Part shown: piece by piece, positions 8,772-16,827 of the stretch
How positions within the stretch are numbered: the first letter of the stretch is position 1
How the letters are laid out: each line of letters begins with the position of its first letter
NCBI RefSeq assembly: GCF_030512175.1
Contig: NZ_JAULBL010000001.1
Location: 372,001 to 436,000, forward strand
Source: Paeniglutamicibacter sulfureus
GTDB taxonomy: Bacteria; Actinomycetota; Actinomycetes; Actinomycetales; Micrococcaceae
Reading direction: 5' to 3'
Length of the DNA stretch: 64,000 nt
Notes under the pieces: model-generated
The model's database searches: none
What the model saw: only the letters and a program-made list of their open reading frames with translations
Told to the model about the DNA's origin: nothing
Position numbers and translations under genes: made by a program

Positions 8772-10157
8772 TTACGGTGCGGGCACATCGAGCATCGAAG
8801 CCAGCCGAACGATGCAATCGACCAGAATGTGACAAGCGGTCTCCATGACTTCCGCGGTGACATTGAGCGGAGGCAGCAGGCGCACGACGCTGCTGTCGCG
8901 GCCGCCGAGTTCCAGGATCAGCCCCCGGTTCAAGGCCTCGCTCTGAACTTCGGCGGCTAAATCTCCCGCCGGCATTTCCGTTCGTGGATCTATGAGCTCG
9001 ACGCCCACAAGCAATCCCTTCCCGCGGATTTCCCGAACCCACGGATGCTGCTGCAGCGGCTCCAGCAGGCCAAAACATTGTTCGCTGCGGCGCCGGACGT
9101 TGCCCAGGATGTCGTCGCGTTGGAATATTTTCACTGCTTCGACACCGGTGGCGAAGGCGAGTTGGTTGCCACGGAAGGTACCGATGTGTGCGCCGGGCTC
9201 CCAGACATCCATCGCCTTGTCGTACATGATCAGCGCGATGGGCAGACCCATGCCGCTGAGTGCCTTCGAGGCAACGATGACATCTGGTTCGATTCCGTAC
9301 TGCTCAAACGAGAACCAGGTTCCGGTACGTCCGCAGCCCGTTTGCACCTCATCGACGATCAGCGGGATCCCCAGTTCTCGGGTCACTGCACGCACTCGCT
9401 GGGCGAACTCGATTGTGGCGGGAATTGATCCGCCCTCGCCTTGAACGAGCTCGAGAATTACGGCGGCCGGCAGCGGAATTCCGCTGAGATCGTCCTTCAG
9501 CGAATGCTCCAGGAAAGTCGCGCAGTTCGTGGAACAGGTGGCGGGGCTCATGCCGAGAGGGCATTGCGAACAGTATGAATAGGGAAAGAAGTGGACCCCT
9601 GGCATGCCATTTTGCACGTGACTTTTTGGTGCCACCAGTCCGGTGAGGGCCATTGCCGCGGCAGTGCTCCCATGGAATCCTCCCTGAAAGCTGATGACCT
9701 CTCCGCGACCGGTAGCCGTCTTGCAGAGCTTTATCGCAGCCTCGACGGCATTGGCGCCGGTGGGTCCGCAGAAGTGGATCTTCATCCGGTCCTGCATATC
9801 CACGGGAAGCATCGAGAGCTGGGTATCGATGAAGGCGTCCTTTACCGGCGTCGGGAAATCCAGGCCGTGGGTTTCAACCAGCATTTGGTCGGCGGCAACA
9901 CGTACCAATTCCGGATGGTTGTGCCCGAACGGGAGCACCCCTGCCCCGTTGAGGAAGTCTATGAACACATTTCCGTCAACATCCCGAACGAAACTACCTG
10001 CGGCTTCGGCGATCGCAATCGGCAAATGGCGTGGGTAAGTCCGGGCGTTGGATTCCCGGGCTTCCTGACGCGCCAAGAAGGCGGCGGACTGTGGCCCCGG
10101 TATCGGGCCCGACACGAGCGGACCCGTCCAGTCCGCGAGTTCCGTTTTATTTATCAT
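8772..10157 (-). CDS. dat: Diaminobutyrate-2-oxoglutarate aminotransferase (class III, PLP)
   Basis: It should convert L-aspartate 4-semialdehyde and glutamate to L-2,4-diaminobutyrate. The product is 461 residues. It has the cofactor-phosphate motif FCGPTGANAVEAA (129-141), IVDEVQTGCGRTG with the PLP-contacting Asp, and the Schiff-base Lys298 in SKALSGMG. The GPTGANAVEAA form is typical of Dat/EctB rather than ornithine or GABA enzymes. ATG 10157 is preferred over ATG 10169 because GGAG lies 8 nt before it. A Cys-rich stretch (Cys196, 199, 208, 212) is a notable local feature. It lies between the kinase and the NRPS. With no ectA or ectC nearby, its product probably feeds the NRPS rather than ectoine. 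Confidence 0.88.
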   Translation of the reverse strand: MINKTELADWTGPLVSGPIPGPQSAAFLARQEARESNARTYPRHLPIAIAEAAGSFVRDVDGNVFIDFLNGAGVLPFGHNHPELVRVAADQMLVETHGLDFPTPVKDAFIDTQLSMLPVDMQDRMKIHFCGPTGANAVEAAIKLCKTATGRGEVISFQGGFHGSTAAAMALTGLVAPKSHVQNGMPGVHFFPYSYCSQCPLGMSPATCSTNCATFLEHSLKDDLSGIPLPAAVILELVQGEGGSIPATIEFAQRVRAVTRELGIPLIVDEVQTGCGRTGTWFSFEQYGIEPDVIVASKALSGMGLPIALIMYDKAMDVWEPGAHIGTFRGNQLAFATGVEAVKIFQRDDILGNVRRRSEQCFGLLEPLQQHPWVREIRGKGLLVGVELIDPRTEMPAGDLAAEVQSEALNRGLILELGGRDSSVVRLLPPLNVTAEVMETACHILVDCIVRLASMLDVPAP

Positions 10158-10465
10158 TGAAATCTCCATTCATAAAAGAAATAGAGGCAGGCAATCTGGA
10201 ATCGGGGAAATTGTTTAGAGGAGATTCGGAACCGAAAAATATCGTCGATATTGGCCAAAATCCGGCGCTTTCCCAAGCAATCGACGGCATTAGCACGGAT
10301 GCCCCTGCAGGCCGACGTCTCCGGTGGGCTCGTAAATTGCACAGATGTACCCTCGGCCGATCAAAATGCCCCAAGTCCCAAGTCCCCTGATTCCATCGCT
10401 ACTTCACATAAACTGTCTGCCCAAGCTGGAATTAATCGGCTATTTCTTGATCGTAATCAAAATTC
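10158..10465. other. AT-rich intergenic region between ask and dat
   Basis: This 308-bp gap inside the polymer cluster has no convincing coding frame. It is clearly AT-richer than its surroundings; 10201-10260 counts 24/60 G+C. It contains the palindrome at 10238-10252 and a short TTCGG-AA-CCGAA repeat at 10225-10236. It probably holds a promoter for dat and the NRPS; I could not settle a -35/-10 pair. Confidence 0.5.
10238..10252. promoter_or_regulatory. Perfect 15-bp palindrome upstream of dat, candidate operator
   Basis: AATATCG-T-CGATATT is a perfect 7+7 inverted repeat about 80 bp upstream of the dat start. A TTCGG-AA-CCGAA repeat abuts it. The symmetry and place fit a dimeric regulator site, but no regulator gene lies in the cluster. 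Confidence 0.4.
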
Positions 10466-11800
10466 CTAGCCTTTGTGATTAACGGATTGATTTATATGTT
10501 TTTCCCTATACCCTTTCCCCAAGTCATCGGATAGGTTGAACGCCTCGCGCATTGCGTGGACCCCAAGCCCCAGCATCTCTAGGTCCGTTACGGCGGATAG
10601 GCAAACCGAAGAGTCGGAAAACAGTCGAATCTTGATGCCGGCATCGGAAAGCACACCCAAGAACCGGCAGAGCACATCGGGCTCCAGACGCATGCCGAAA
10701 CCCGACAGCGAAAGTTTGCCCACTTCTTCGCATTTCAACCACTGGAAGCCAATGGTCTCCTGAGCCTTCGAGACAGCAGCCACGACAGGGGGGATTTGGC
10801 CGGCGGGCAAGATGAATGAAATGTCCGTAGACCCGTCCACCACGTCATTTTTATGAGTGATCATGTCTGGGCAAACACCTAAAGCGGCGGTGACACCGAA
10901 CAGCTGCGCCGGGCCTGGCCCCATGGGGACACCGGCCACGGTGACTTGGATCTGGGTCCGGTCTTGGATGACGCCCATGATCAGCGGTTCTTCCAAGGTC
11001 GCCGAATGCTCGGCGCCGGGCTCGTCCTCGAGCCCGGAAACGACCATCGTCCCCTCATCCGGAATAAACGGTGAACGCACATGGATCGTTACTCCAAGGC
11101 GGCGCGCATATTCAATGCACCGCCGCGGCAGAACCTTGGCTCCTGCAGCGGCCAGTTCCATCATTTGCACGCTTGTAATCGTTTGGACCTTGCGAGCTGC
11201 CGGAACGATGCGTGGATCTGCCGTGTACAGGCCGTCAAAGTCGGAATAGATTTCACAAACCAATGCATTCAAGGAGGCGGCGAGAGCAACCGCCATCAGG
11301 TCCGATCCATCTCGCCCCATGGTCGTGACCATATTGGCCTCGCGGTTTGTTCCCTGGAAGCCGGCCACGATGGGGATCTCCCTGCGAGCCAGGGAAGCCG
11401 CCACGGCCAGTGGATCCACGCCAACTATGTGTGCTTTGCCGTGGATGCCATCCGTGATCAGCCCTGCTTCTCCGCCCGTAAACACATGGGAGGCTGCACC
11501 TAGCTTGGAAATGGCCATTTCCAGCGAAGGTTCGAAGATCTGCTCACGCCGACCCACCGCAAGGTCCAACCCACCTGATTCACCCGACGGGGCGAGTCCA
11601 GCTGGATGGGTCGCGAATTCATTCGTGGCACTTTCCATCTCGGGTAGCACCACCACCACCGAAAATCCCGCGCGTTGCGTATCCACGATCCTTCGCGCAA
11701 CCCGCTGAATTCCTCTGTGGTCTGCTACAGAGGAACTACTGTATTTTTGGATGATCAGGCTTTCACGAAGCCTCCAAGCAGGCCAAGTGTCCGATTGCAT
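10466..11800 (-). CDS. Aspartate kinase, divergent, probably dedicated to the polymer pathway
   Basis: It phosphorylates L-aspartate, the first step towards aspartate semialdehyde and diaminobutyrate. 444 residues: kinase domain about 15-255 and two ACT domains about 270-435. Recognisable blocks are IVAGFQG, YSDFDGLYTADPR, AKVLPRRCIEYARR and IHVRS. Usual motifs are altered: KYGGSSVA reads KYSSSSVA (Ser21, Ser22), GRGGSDTTAVALA reads GRDGSDLMAVALA (162-174), and the usual GEQ block reads RREQ. The first ACT loop that carries feedback residues in Corynebacterium LysC reads PDMITHKNDVVDGSTD and is one residue shorter. ATG 11800 has AGGA 7 nt upstream. No asd gene adjoins it, so it should share the housekeeping dehydrogenase. 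Confidence 0.85.
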   Translation of the reverse strand: MQSDTWPAWRLRESLIIQKYSSSSVADHRGIQRVARRIVDTQRAGFSVVVVLPEMESATNEFATHPAGLAPSGESGGLDLAVGRREQIFEPSLEMAISKLGAASHVFTGGEAGLITDGIHGKAHIVGVDPLAVAASLARREIPIVAGFQGTNREANMVTTMGRDGSDLMAVALAASLNALVCEIYSDFDGLYTADPRIVPAARKVQTITSVQMMELAAAGAKVLPRRCIEYARRLGVTIHVRSPFIPDEGTMVVSGLEDEPGAEHSATLEEPLIMGVIQDRTQIQVTVAGVPMGPGPAQLFGVTAALGVCPDMITHKNDVVDGSTDISFILPAGQIPPVVAAVSKAQETIGFQWLKCEEVGKLSLSGFGMRLEPDVLCRFLGVLSDAGIKIRLFSDSSVCLSAVTDLEMLGLGVHAMREAFNLSDDLGKGYREKHINQSVNHKG

Positions 11801-11814
11801 GGGAATTTCCTGTC

Positions 11815-11829
11815 ACTAGAATTACTAGT
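11815..11829. promoter_or_regulatory. ACTAG-N5-CTAGT inverted repeat in the ask leader
   Basis: A perfect 5+5 inverted repeat lies 15-29 nt upstream of the aspartate kinase start, just before the AGGA ribosome binding site. It could be an operator or part of a promoter. The match is short. Confidence 0.25.
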
Positions 11830-12541
11830 TTTTTCCCGGCCCCAAGATTCTTGCAAATGACAAGTCATGGCCGTGATTCGGCTCCCCAGCCGAATGAGAC
11901 GATTCATTCAATTCAAGCGAATACGGTATCACTGGCCGGTAGTCCCCCCGGAACCGACCGCGACTTCTCCATATGGAGTCGCATCATTGGGTCAGTCTTA
12001 CACCGCGTACGGGGAGATGCAAGGCAATGGCAAGTCGCGCGAAAGAAATCTCCGCAAGAAAGGGAACATCGCACCAGACGAATCTTCCGCGCGTAATTGT
12101 TGGCGTTTTGCGTATCGTTGTTCCCGGTTTGGGGCGGAATCGGAAAACCCGTCAGGCAATGGCCACGTCGATGACCAGGGGCGATCGGAGGCCCATCGCC
12201 ATGGGCAGGCTCTGCCTCTAAGGGCGCCGCACCCGTTGGAAATCCAGGACATTACCGACACAGGTCTCCCTCCAAGGGCTGATTGATCAGCTGATTTTCG
12301 AGGGCTACTCACGGAAATGGGCGAAGCACGGGGTCACCAAGACTGGCCTTTAGCGCTCTGACCCGAGGGCATCCTGAAGAGAGAGATTGACCCACCGCGG
12401 CGGCCCGGAGCATGGCGCACATGTGGAGCTCGCCGATGCCTGGTCTGAGCCCCGGAAAGACGTGGTGTCTGTAAGGCGCACAGCGCATTGCAGACACCCT
12501 CGCCTACGAAAGTGGTTGTCCGGGGCAAAACGGGGACCCTT
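11830..12541. other. About 700 bp without a recognisable gene upstream of the polymer cluster
   Basis: Short open frames occur on both strands (for example plus 11867-12286 and minus 11998-12312), but none shows a domain, a good start or normal actinobacterial codon bias. The stretch must hold the promoter of the aspartate kinase gene. It may be decayed coding sequence, which would fit a junction of acquired DNA. Confidence 0.45.
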
Positions 12542-13357
12542 CTAAGCGGCCGGAAACAACACGTCGTAGCCCAGCTTGAGGATCAGGGCGCCCACCACGG
12601 CAAGGAAGACAATGCGGATGAACTTGCTGCCCTTGGACACAGCCATGCGCGCGCCGAGGTAGCCGCCAACCATGTTCGCCGCCCCCAGCACCAGGCCGAT
12701 CCCCCACAACAGGTGCCCGGAAGGCAGGAAGAACGCCAGTGCGCCCAGGTTGGTCGCCATGTTCACGATCTTGGCCTTGGCACTGGCTGCAAGGAAGTTG
12801 TAGCCCATGAAGGCGACCATCGCGATGATCAGGAACGATCCGGTGCCCGGGCCGATCAGCCCGTCGTAGCCGCCGATGACCAGCCCGATCACCGCCGCCA
12901 CCGCGTGGTGGCGGGAGCCGGTGTGGCGCAGGTTGGTCAGTTCCCCTGCCGTTGGTTTGAAGAGCGTGAACAGGCCAACCGCGATGAGTGCGGCAATGAT
13001 GACGGGTTTGATGACTTCTTCGGGCAGCAGCGTGGCCAGGATCGCCCCGCCGAAGGAGCCCGCCAGCGCCACCGTGGCCATTGGGATCGCGGTCCTCAGA
13101 TCCGGATGGGCACGGCGGTAGTAGGTCACCGCACTGGTGGTGGTGCCGAAGACGGATCCCAGCTTGTTGGTGGCAAGCGCCTGCACCGGGGAGATCCCCG
13201 GGACCAACAGCAGGGCTGGGAGCTGGAGCAGTCCCCCGCCGCCGACCACCGCATCGACCCAGCCCGCGGCGAATCCTGCGAGCACGATCAAGGCAATGGT
13301 TCCGGGCTCCATTCCCTGCAGCCCGGAACCATCAAGCAGGGTCGCCGCCTCGATCAT
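12542..13357 (-). CDS. TauE/SafE (TSUP) family membrane transporter
   Basis: A 271-residue polytopic protein with about eight hydrophobic segments in two halves. The first half has the family signature AGFAAGWVDAVVGGGGLL and the second the repeat GGYDGLIGPGTGSF. The family exports or imports sulfur oxyanions and organosulfonates; the substrate here cannot be told. The ATG lies 2 nt after the proS stop, so it is co-transcribed with proS. That pairing is probably positional rather than functional. Confidence 0.85.
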   Translation of the reverse strand: MIEAATLLDGSGLQGMEPGTIALIVLAGFAAGWVDAVVGGGGLLQLPALLLVPGISPVQALATNKLGSVFGTTTSAVTYYRRAHPDLRTAIPMATVALAGSFGGAILATLLPEEVIKPVIIAALIAVGLFTLFKPTAGELTNLRHTGSRHHAVAAVIGLVIGGYDGLIGPGTGSFLIIAMVAFMGYNFLAASAKAKIVNMATNLGALAFFLPSGHLLWGIGLVLGAANMVGGYLGARMAVSKGSKFIRIVFLAVVGALILKLGYDVLFPAA

Positions 13358-13359
13358 CC

Positions 13360-15159
13360 CTAGCCCTTGGCGAGGGCGATCAGCTGCGCGACAACTTCGT
13401 CGACGGAGACGTCGGTGCGTTCCCCGGTGGCGCGGTCCTTGACCTCGACCACTCCGTCGGCCAAGCCGCGGCCGATGACCACGATCGTGGGCACGCCGAT
13501 GAGCTCCGCGTCGGAGAACTTCACGCCTGCCGAGACCTTGGGACGGTCATCGTAGATGACCTCGACGCCGGCTGCGTGCAGCTCGTCGGCGATCTTCTGT
13601 GCCGCCTCGAAGAGTTCTGCCTGCTTGCCGGTGACCACCAGGTGCACGTCGGCCGGGGCCACGTTGCGGGGCCAGACCAAGCCGTTCTCATCGTGGTTGG
13701 ACTCGGCCAGGGCGGCGACGGCACGGGTGACGCCCACGCCGTAGGAGCCCATGGTGACGACCTTGAGCTTGCCGTTCTGGTCCAGCACCTTCAGGTCCAG
13801 GGCCTCGGCGTACTTGCGGCCGAGCTGGAAGATGTGGCCCATCTCGATGCCGCGGGCGGTTTCCAGCGGGCCGGATCCGTCCGGGGCCGGGTCCCCGGCG
13901 AGCACCTCGACGCACTCGATGGTGCCGTCCCAGGTGAAGTCGCGTCCGGCGACCAGGCCGAAGACATGCTTGCCGGCCTCGTTGGCGCCGGTGACCCAGC
14001 TGGTGCCGGCAACCACGCGCGGGTCAACCAGGTACAGGATCTTGGAAGCGCCTTCCAGGCCCAGGACCGCCGCATCGGTGCCCAGCGCCGGGCCGATGTA
14101 GCCCTTGATGAGCGTCGGGTGCTTCTTCAGGTCATCCTCGGTCGCGGCCTCGAGGCCGACCTCGCCGCCGGTTTCCAGGTGCGCGGAGATGTTTGCCTCG
14201 ACGCGCTTGAGGTCCACGTTGCGGTCCCCGGGCAGGCCGATGGCCACCAGCTGGCGTTCGCCAGTGGGCAGCGTGGCGGCCAGCACGACGTTCTTCAGGG
14301 TGTCAATGGCGCTCCAGGCGCCGTTGGCGCGCGGGGCGATCTCGTTGGCGCAGGCCACCAGGGTATCGATGGTCGGGGTGTTCGGGGTGTCCAGGACCTC
14401 GAAGGCCGGGGCATCGGTGAAGTCGATGTCCTCGGGCACCACGGTGGTCACCGCCTCGACGTTGGCGTAGTAGCCTCCGGGAGAGCGGACGAAGGTGTCC
14501 TCGCCGACAGGAGTCGGGTGCAGGAATTCCTCGGACTTCGATCCGCCCATGGCTCCGGCCGTGGCGAAGACCGGAAGGATCTCCAGGCCCAGGCGGCCGA
14601 AGATCTTCAGGTACGCGGCGCGGTGGGCCTGGTAGGCCTCTTCCAGGCCCTCGTCGTCGATGTTGAAGGAGTAGGAGTCCTTCATGATGAATTCGCGCCC
14701 GCGCAGCAGGCCCGCGCGGGGACGTGCCTCGTCGCGGTACTTGTTCTGGATCTGGTAGAGGTAGGCCGGCAGGTCCTTGTAGGAGTTGTACAGGTCCTTG
14801 ACCAGGAGGGTGAACATCTCCTCATGGGTGGGGGCCAGCAGGTAGTCGGCGCCCTTGCGGTCCTTGAGACGGAAGAGTCCGTCGCCGTACTCGGTCCAGC
14901 GGCCAGTCGTCTCATAGGGTTCGCGCGGCAGCAGCGCCGGGAAATGGACTTCCTGGGCGCCAATGGCGTTCATCTCCTCGCGGATGATGGCTTCCACCTT
15001 GCCCAGGACGCGCAGGCCCAGCGGCAGCCAGGTGTAGATCCCCGGTGCCGCGCGGCGGATGTACCCGGCGCGAACCAGCAGCTTGTGGCTGGCGACCTCG
15101 GCATCGACCGGATCTTCGCGCAGCGTGCGCAGGAACAGGGTGGAGAGCTTTAGGACCAC
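13360..15159 (-). CDS. proS: Prolyl-tRNA synthetase, bacterial type
   Basis: It charges tRNA-Pro; class II synthetase with a C-terminal anticodon-binding domain. 599 residues, the bacterial-type length that includes the inserted editing domain (about 230-390). Motif 1 is [18 protein letters not shown], motif 2 lies around [11 protein letters not shown] and [14 protein letters not shown], and motif 3 is [17 protein letters not shown]. The frame stays open about 170 codons further upstream, but homologues begin at [10 protein letters not shown] therefore take the GTG at 15159, with GGAAAG about 7 nt before it. It belongs to the conserved ispG-GNAT-proS order, here separated by the siderophore block. 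Confidence 0.93.
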   Translation of the reverse strand: MVLKLSTLFLRTLREDPVDAEVASHKLLVRAGYIRRAAPGIYTWLPLGLRVLGKVEAIIREEMNAIGAQEVHFPALLPREPYETTGRWTEYGDGLFRLKDRKGADYLLAPTHEEMFTLLVKDLYNSYKDLPAYLYQIQNKYRDEARPRAGLLRGREFIMKDSYSFNIDDEGLEEAYQAHRAAYLKIFGRLGLEILPVFATAGAMGGSKSEEFLHPTPVGEDTFVRSPGGYYANVEAVTTVVPEDIDFTDAPAFEVLDTPNTPTIDTLVACANEIAPRANGAWSAIDTLKNVVLAATLPTGERQLVAIGLPGDRNVDLKRVEANISAHLETGGEVGLEAATEDDLKKHPTLIKGYIGPALGTDAAVLGLEGASKILYLVDPRVVAGTSWVTGANEAGKHVFGLVAGRDFTWDGTIECVEVLAGDPAPDGSGPLETARGIEMGHIFQLGRKYAEALDLKVLDQNGKLKVVTMGSYGVGVTRAVAALAESNHDENGLVWPRNVAPADVHLVVTGKQAELFEAAQKIADELHAAGVEVIYDDRPKVSAGVKFSDAELIGVPTIVVIGRGLADGVVEVKDRATGERTDVSVDEVVAQLIALAKG

Positions 15160-15620
15160 GCTAACTTTCCATTTCCGCGGCCATATTCCAGGCCACAACA
15201 TAGTGGTGGGGTGCAAATCTTTGGTGCCGCGGCTTTCGCCCCGGGCGGGCAACCGCTTCCGTGCACGGGGTTCCGCGTCGGGGCATGGCGCCGCAAGGCA
15301 CTTGTCCCATCCTACTTTGCCGACCCGGTGCCCCTTGGCATCGAGGGCAACATGGCTGTGGCCGAGCGGCAATGACCAAGGCGTGTCCGAGGCCCCTTGC
15401 GAACTGATCGTATGACGCGGGATAAATTGCTGCTGTTGGACCCGGCCCGGCGTATCTGGCCCCACTTCATGAATACTGCCTGCACGGAGCGGTGGCGACA
15501 CCTCCGCCGGCCAGTTACTTGCAGCGCGCTCGGCGCCGGTAGGCCATGGGCAACATGGCCCACCCCTTGAAGTCAGCCGCGGGAGGAAGAATCCGCACGG
15601 AATCCGGCGGCCCCGAAACA
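15160..15620. other. Intergenic region upstream of proS, no gene seen
   Basis: About 460 bp between the proS start and the terminator of the siderophore-binding gene. I see no plausible coding frame or tRNA. It should carry the proS promoter and leader. A T-box leader would be uncommon for this group and I found no clear T-box motif. Confidence 0.4.
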
Positions 15621-15663
15621 CGGCACGGCCGGGCCGCCCGTGACGGGAGGCCCGGCCGTGCCG
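15621..15663. terminator. Terminator hairpin after the siderophore-binding lipoprotein gene
   Basis: Arms 15621-15635 and 15649-15663 pair perfectly over 15 bp (CGGCACGGCCGGGCC and complement) around a 13-nt loop. It lies 18 bp beyond the stop of the minus-strand gene. There is only a short TGTTT tail, as is common for actinobacterial terminators. Confidence 0.8.
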
Positions 15664-15680
15664 GTGGAGCATGCGGGGTG

Positions 15681-16691
15681 TTACTGCTTGGGCAGCTGCG
15701 GGTCCACGCCGTAGTGGTTCGCCAGTTCGGTGATCACCGCGTGGGCGCCCTGGATGCTGACCGAGGCCAGGAAGATGGAGTCGTCGACCGGAAGCTTGTC
15801 GCCCTCGAGGCGGTTCCAGAGCGGGTTGGACTCGTATTCGGCCTTCTGGGCGCGCGAGGCGTCGCCTTCAGCGCCCGGCGGGGTCCAGGCGCTGACCATG
15901 ATCAGGCCGGCGTCGCCCTCGAGGATCTGCTCCGCACCCAGCGGGGCAAAGATCGAGTCGGTGGAGTCAAGTCCGCCTGCGGGGCGCGGGATCGCCATGT
16001 CGGCCATGATTTCGCCGATGAACGAGTCGGTCGCGTAGAGCCGGGCGGTGTCGCCGCCGGAGAAGCGGATCAGCGAGTAGGTCAGCTTCGGGTCCTTGGC
16101 CAGGATGGACTTGCCGACGGAGGCGGCGCGGTCCTCGTATTCCTTCACCAGGGTCTCGGCCTTGGTCTTCTCCCCCAGGGCCTCGCCGAGGAAGACGACG
16201 TTTTCCTTCCAGGTCGGGCCGGTGCTGTCGGAGAAGATGGTCGGCGCGATCTTGGAGAGCTGCGGGTACAGCGCCTCGTGGCGCACCTTGGCCGAGACGA
16301 TCAGGTCCGGCTGCAGTTCAAGGATCTTCTCGAGGTTCGGCTCGGCGAGCGTGCCCACGTTGACGGACTCGGCGGTCGCCTCCTTCACGTCGCCCAGGTA
16401 GGGGGCGAAGGGGTCCTTCGGGTCCTGGCGGTACTGGACATAGCCGACCAGGTCGGCGTCGAGCAGCAGGGCCGCGTCGATGTAGCTCGGGTCCAGGGCG
16501 ACGACGCGCTTGGGCTGCGTCTCCAGGGTGGTCGACCCCATGATGTGGTCCATGGTCAGGGGGTAGCCGGCGGCGTTGGCGGCCGGGGACGCCGCGGGGG
16601 CTTCGGTCGCGGGGGCGGCGCAGGCGGAGGTGGCGAGCAGGGCAATGCCGGCAAGGGCGGCGGCCACGCGGCGAACGGTCGACTTTTTCAT
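15681..16691 (-). CDS. Iron-siderophore ABC transporter substrate-binding lipoprotein (FecB/FepB type)
   Basis: It binds ferric siderophore outside the membrane for the divergent permeases. 336 residues with a lipoprotein signal peptide and lipobox LATSAC (Cys24). The periplasmic-binding type III fold is seen in [39 protein letters not shown] and the C-terminal ANHYGVD. A candidate iron box lies just upstream. Divergence from the permease and ATPase genes (16828 onwards), rather than one operon, is the only unusual point. The exact siderophore cannot be told; no siderophore synthesis genes are in the window. Confidence 0.88.
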   Translation of the reverse strand: MKKSTVRRVAAALAGIALLATSACAAPATEAPAASPAANAAGYPLTMDHIMGSTTLETQPKRVVALDPSYIDAALLLDADLVGYVQYRQDPKDPFAPYLGDVKEATAESVNVGTLAEPNLEKILELQPDLIVSAKVRHEALYPQLSKIAPTIFSDSTGPTWKENVVFLGEALGEKTKAETLVKEYEDRAASVGKSILAKDPKLTYSLIRFSGGDTARLYATDSFIGEIMADMAIPRPAGGLDSTDSIFAPLGAEQILEGDAGLIMVSAWTPPGAEGDASRAQKAEYESNPLWNRLEGDKLPVDDSIFLASVSIQGAHAVITELANHYGVDPQLPKQ

Positions 16692-16741
16692 GGGCGGGTA
16701 CTTTCAGCGAGTGGGAAGTTACGCGGCAGCGGCACAAAAAG

Positions 16742-16760
16742 TTAGGGTTGCCTTGCCAAG
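16742..16760. promoter_or_regulatory. Candidate IdeR/DmdR iron box between divergent siderophore-uptake genes
   Basis: TTAGGGTTGCCTTGCCAAG matches about 12 of 19 positions of the iron box TTAGGTTAGGCTCACCTAA, including the whole TTAGG half. Its position between the binding-protein and permease starts would let one repressor control both units. Confidence 0.55.
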
Positions 16761-16827
16761 GCAGTACACTAGCACAGTGCCGATACATAGGGCACGAAAT
16801 TGTTTCGTAATCAAAAAGGGAGTCCTC

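Noticed and set aside
8772-10157. Ectoine biosynthesis (dat as ectB)
   Set aside because: No ectA or ectC homologue in the window, and the gene is flanked by an aspartate kinase and an NRPS, which explain it better.
11867-12286. A 139-codon plus-strand frame upstream of the aspartate kinase
   Set aside because: No ribosome binding site, no recognisable domain and unlikely composition; a competing minus-strand frame covers the same bases. Treated as non-coding or decayed.
15160-15620. T-box leader in front of proS
   Set aside because: No specifier loop or T-box core motif could be recognised.
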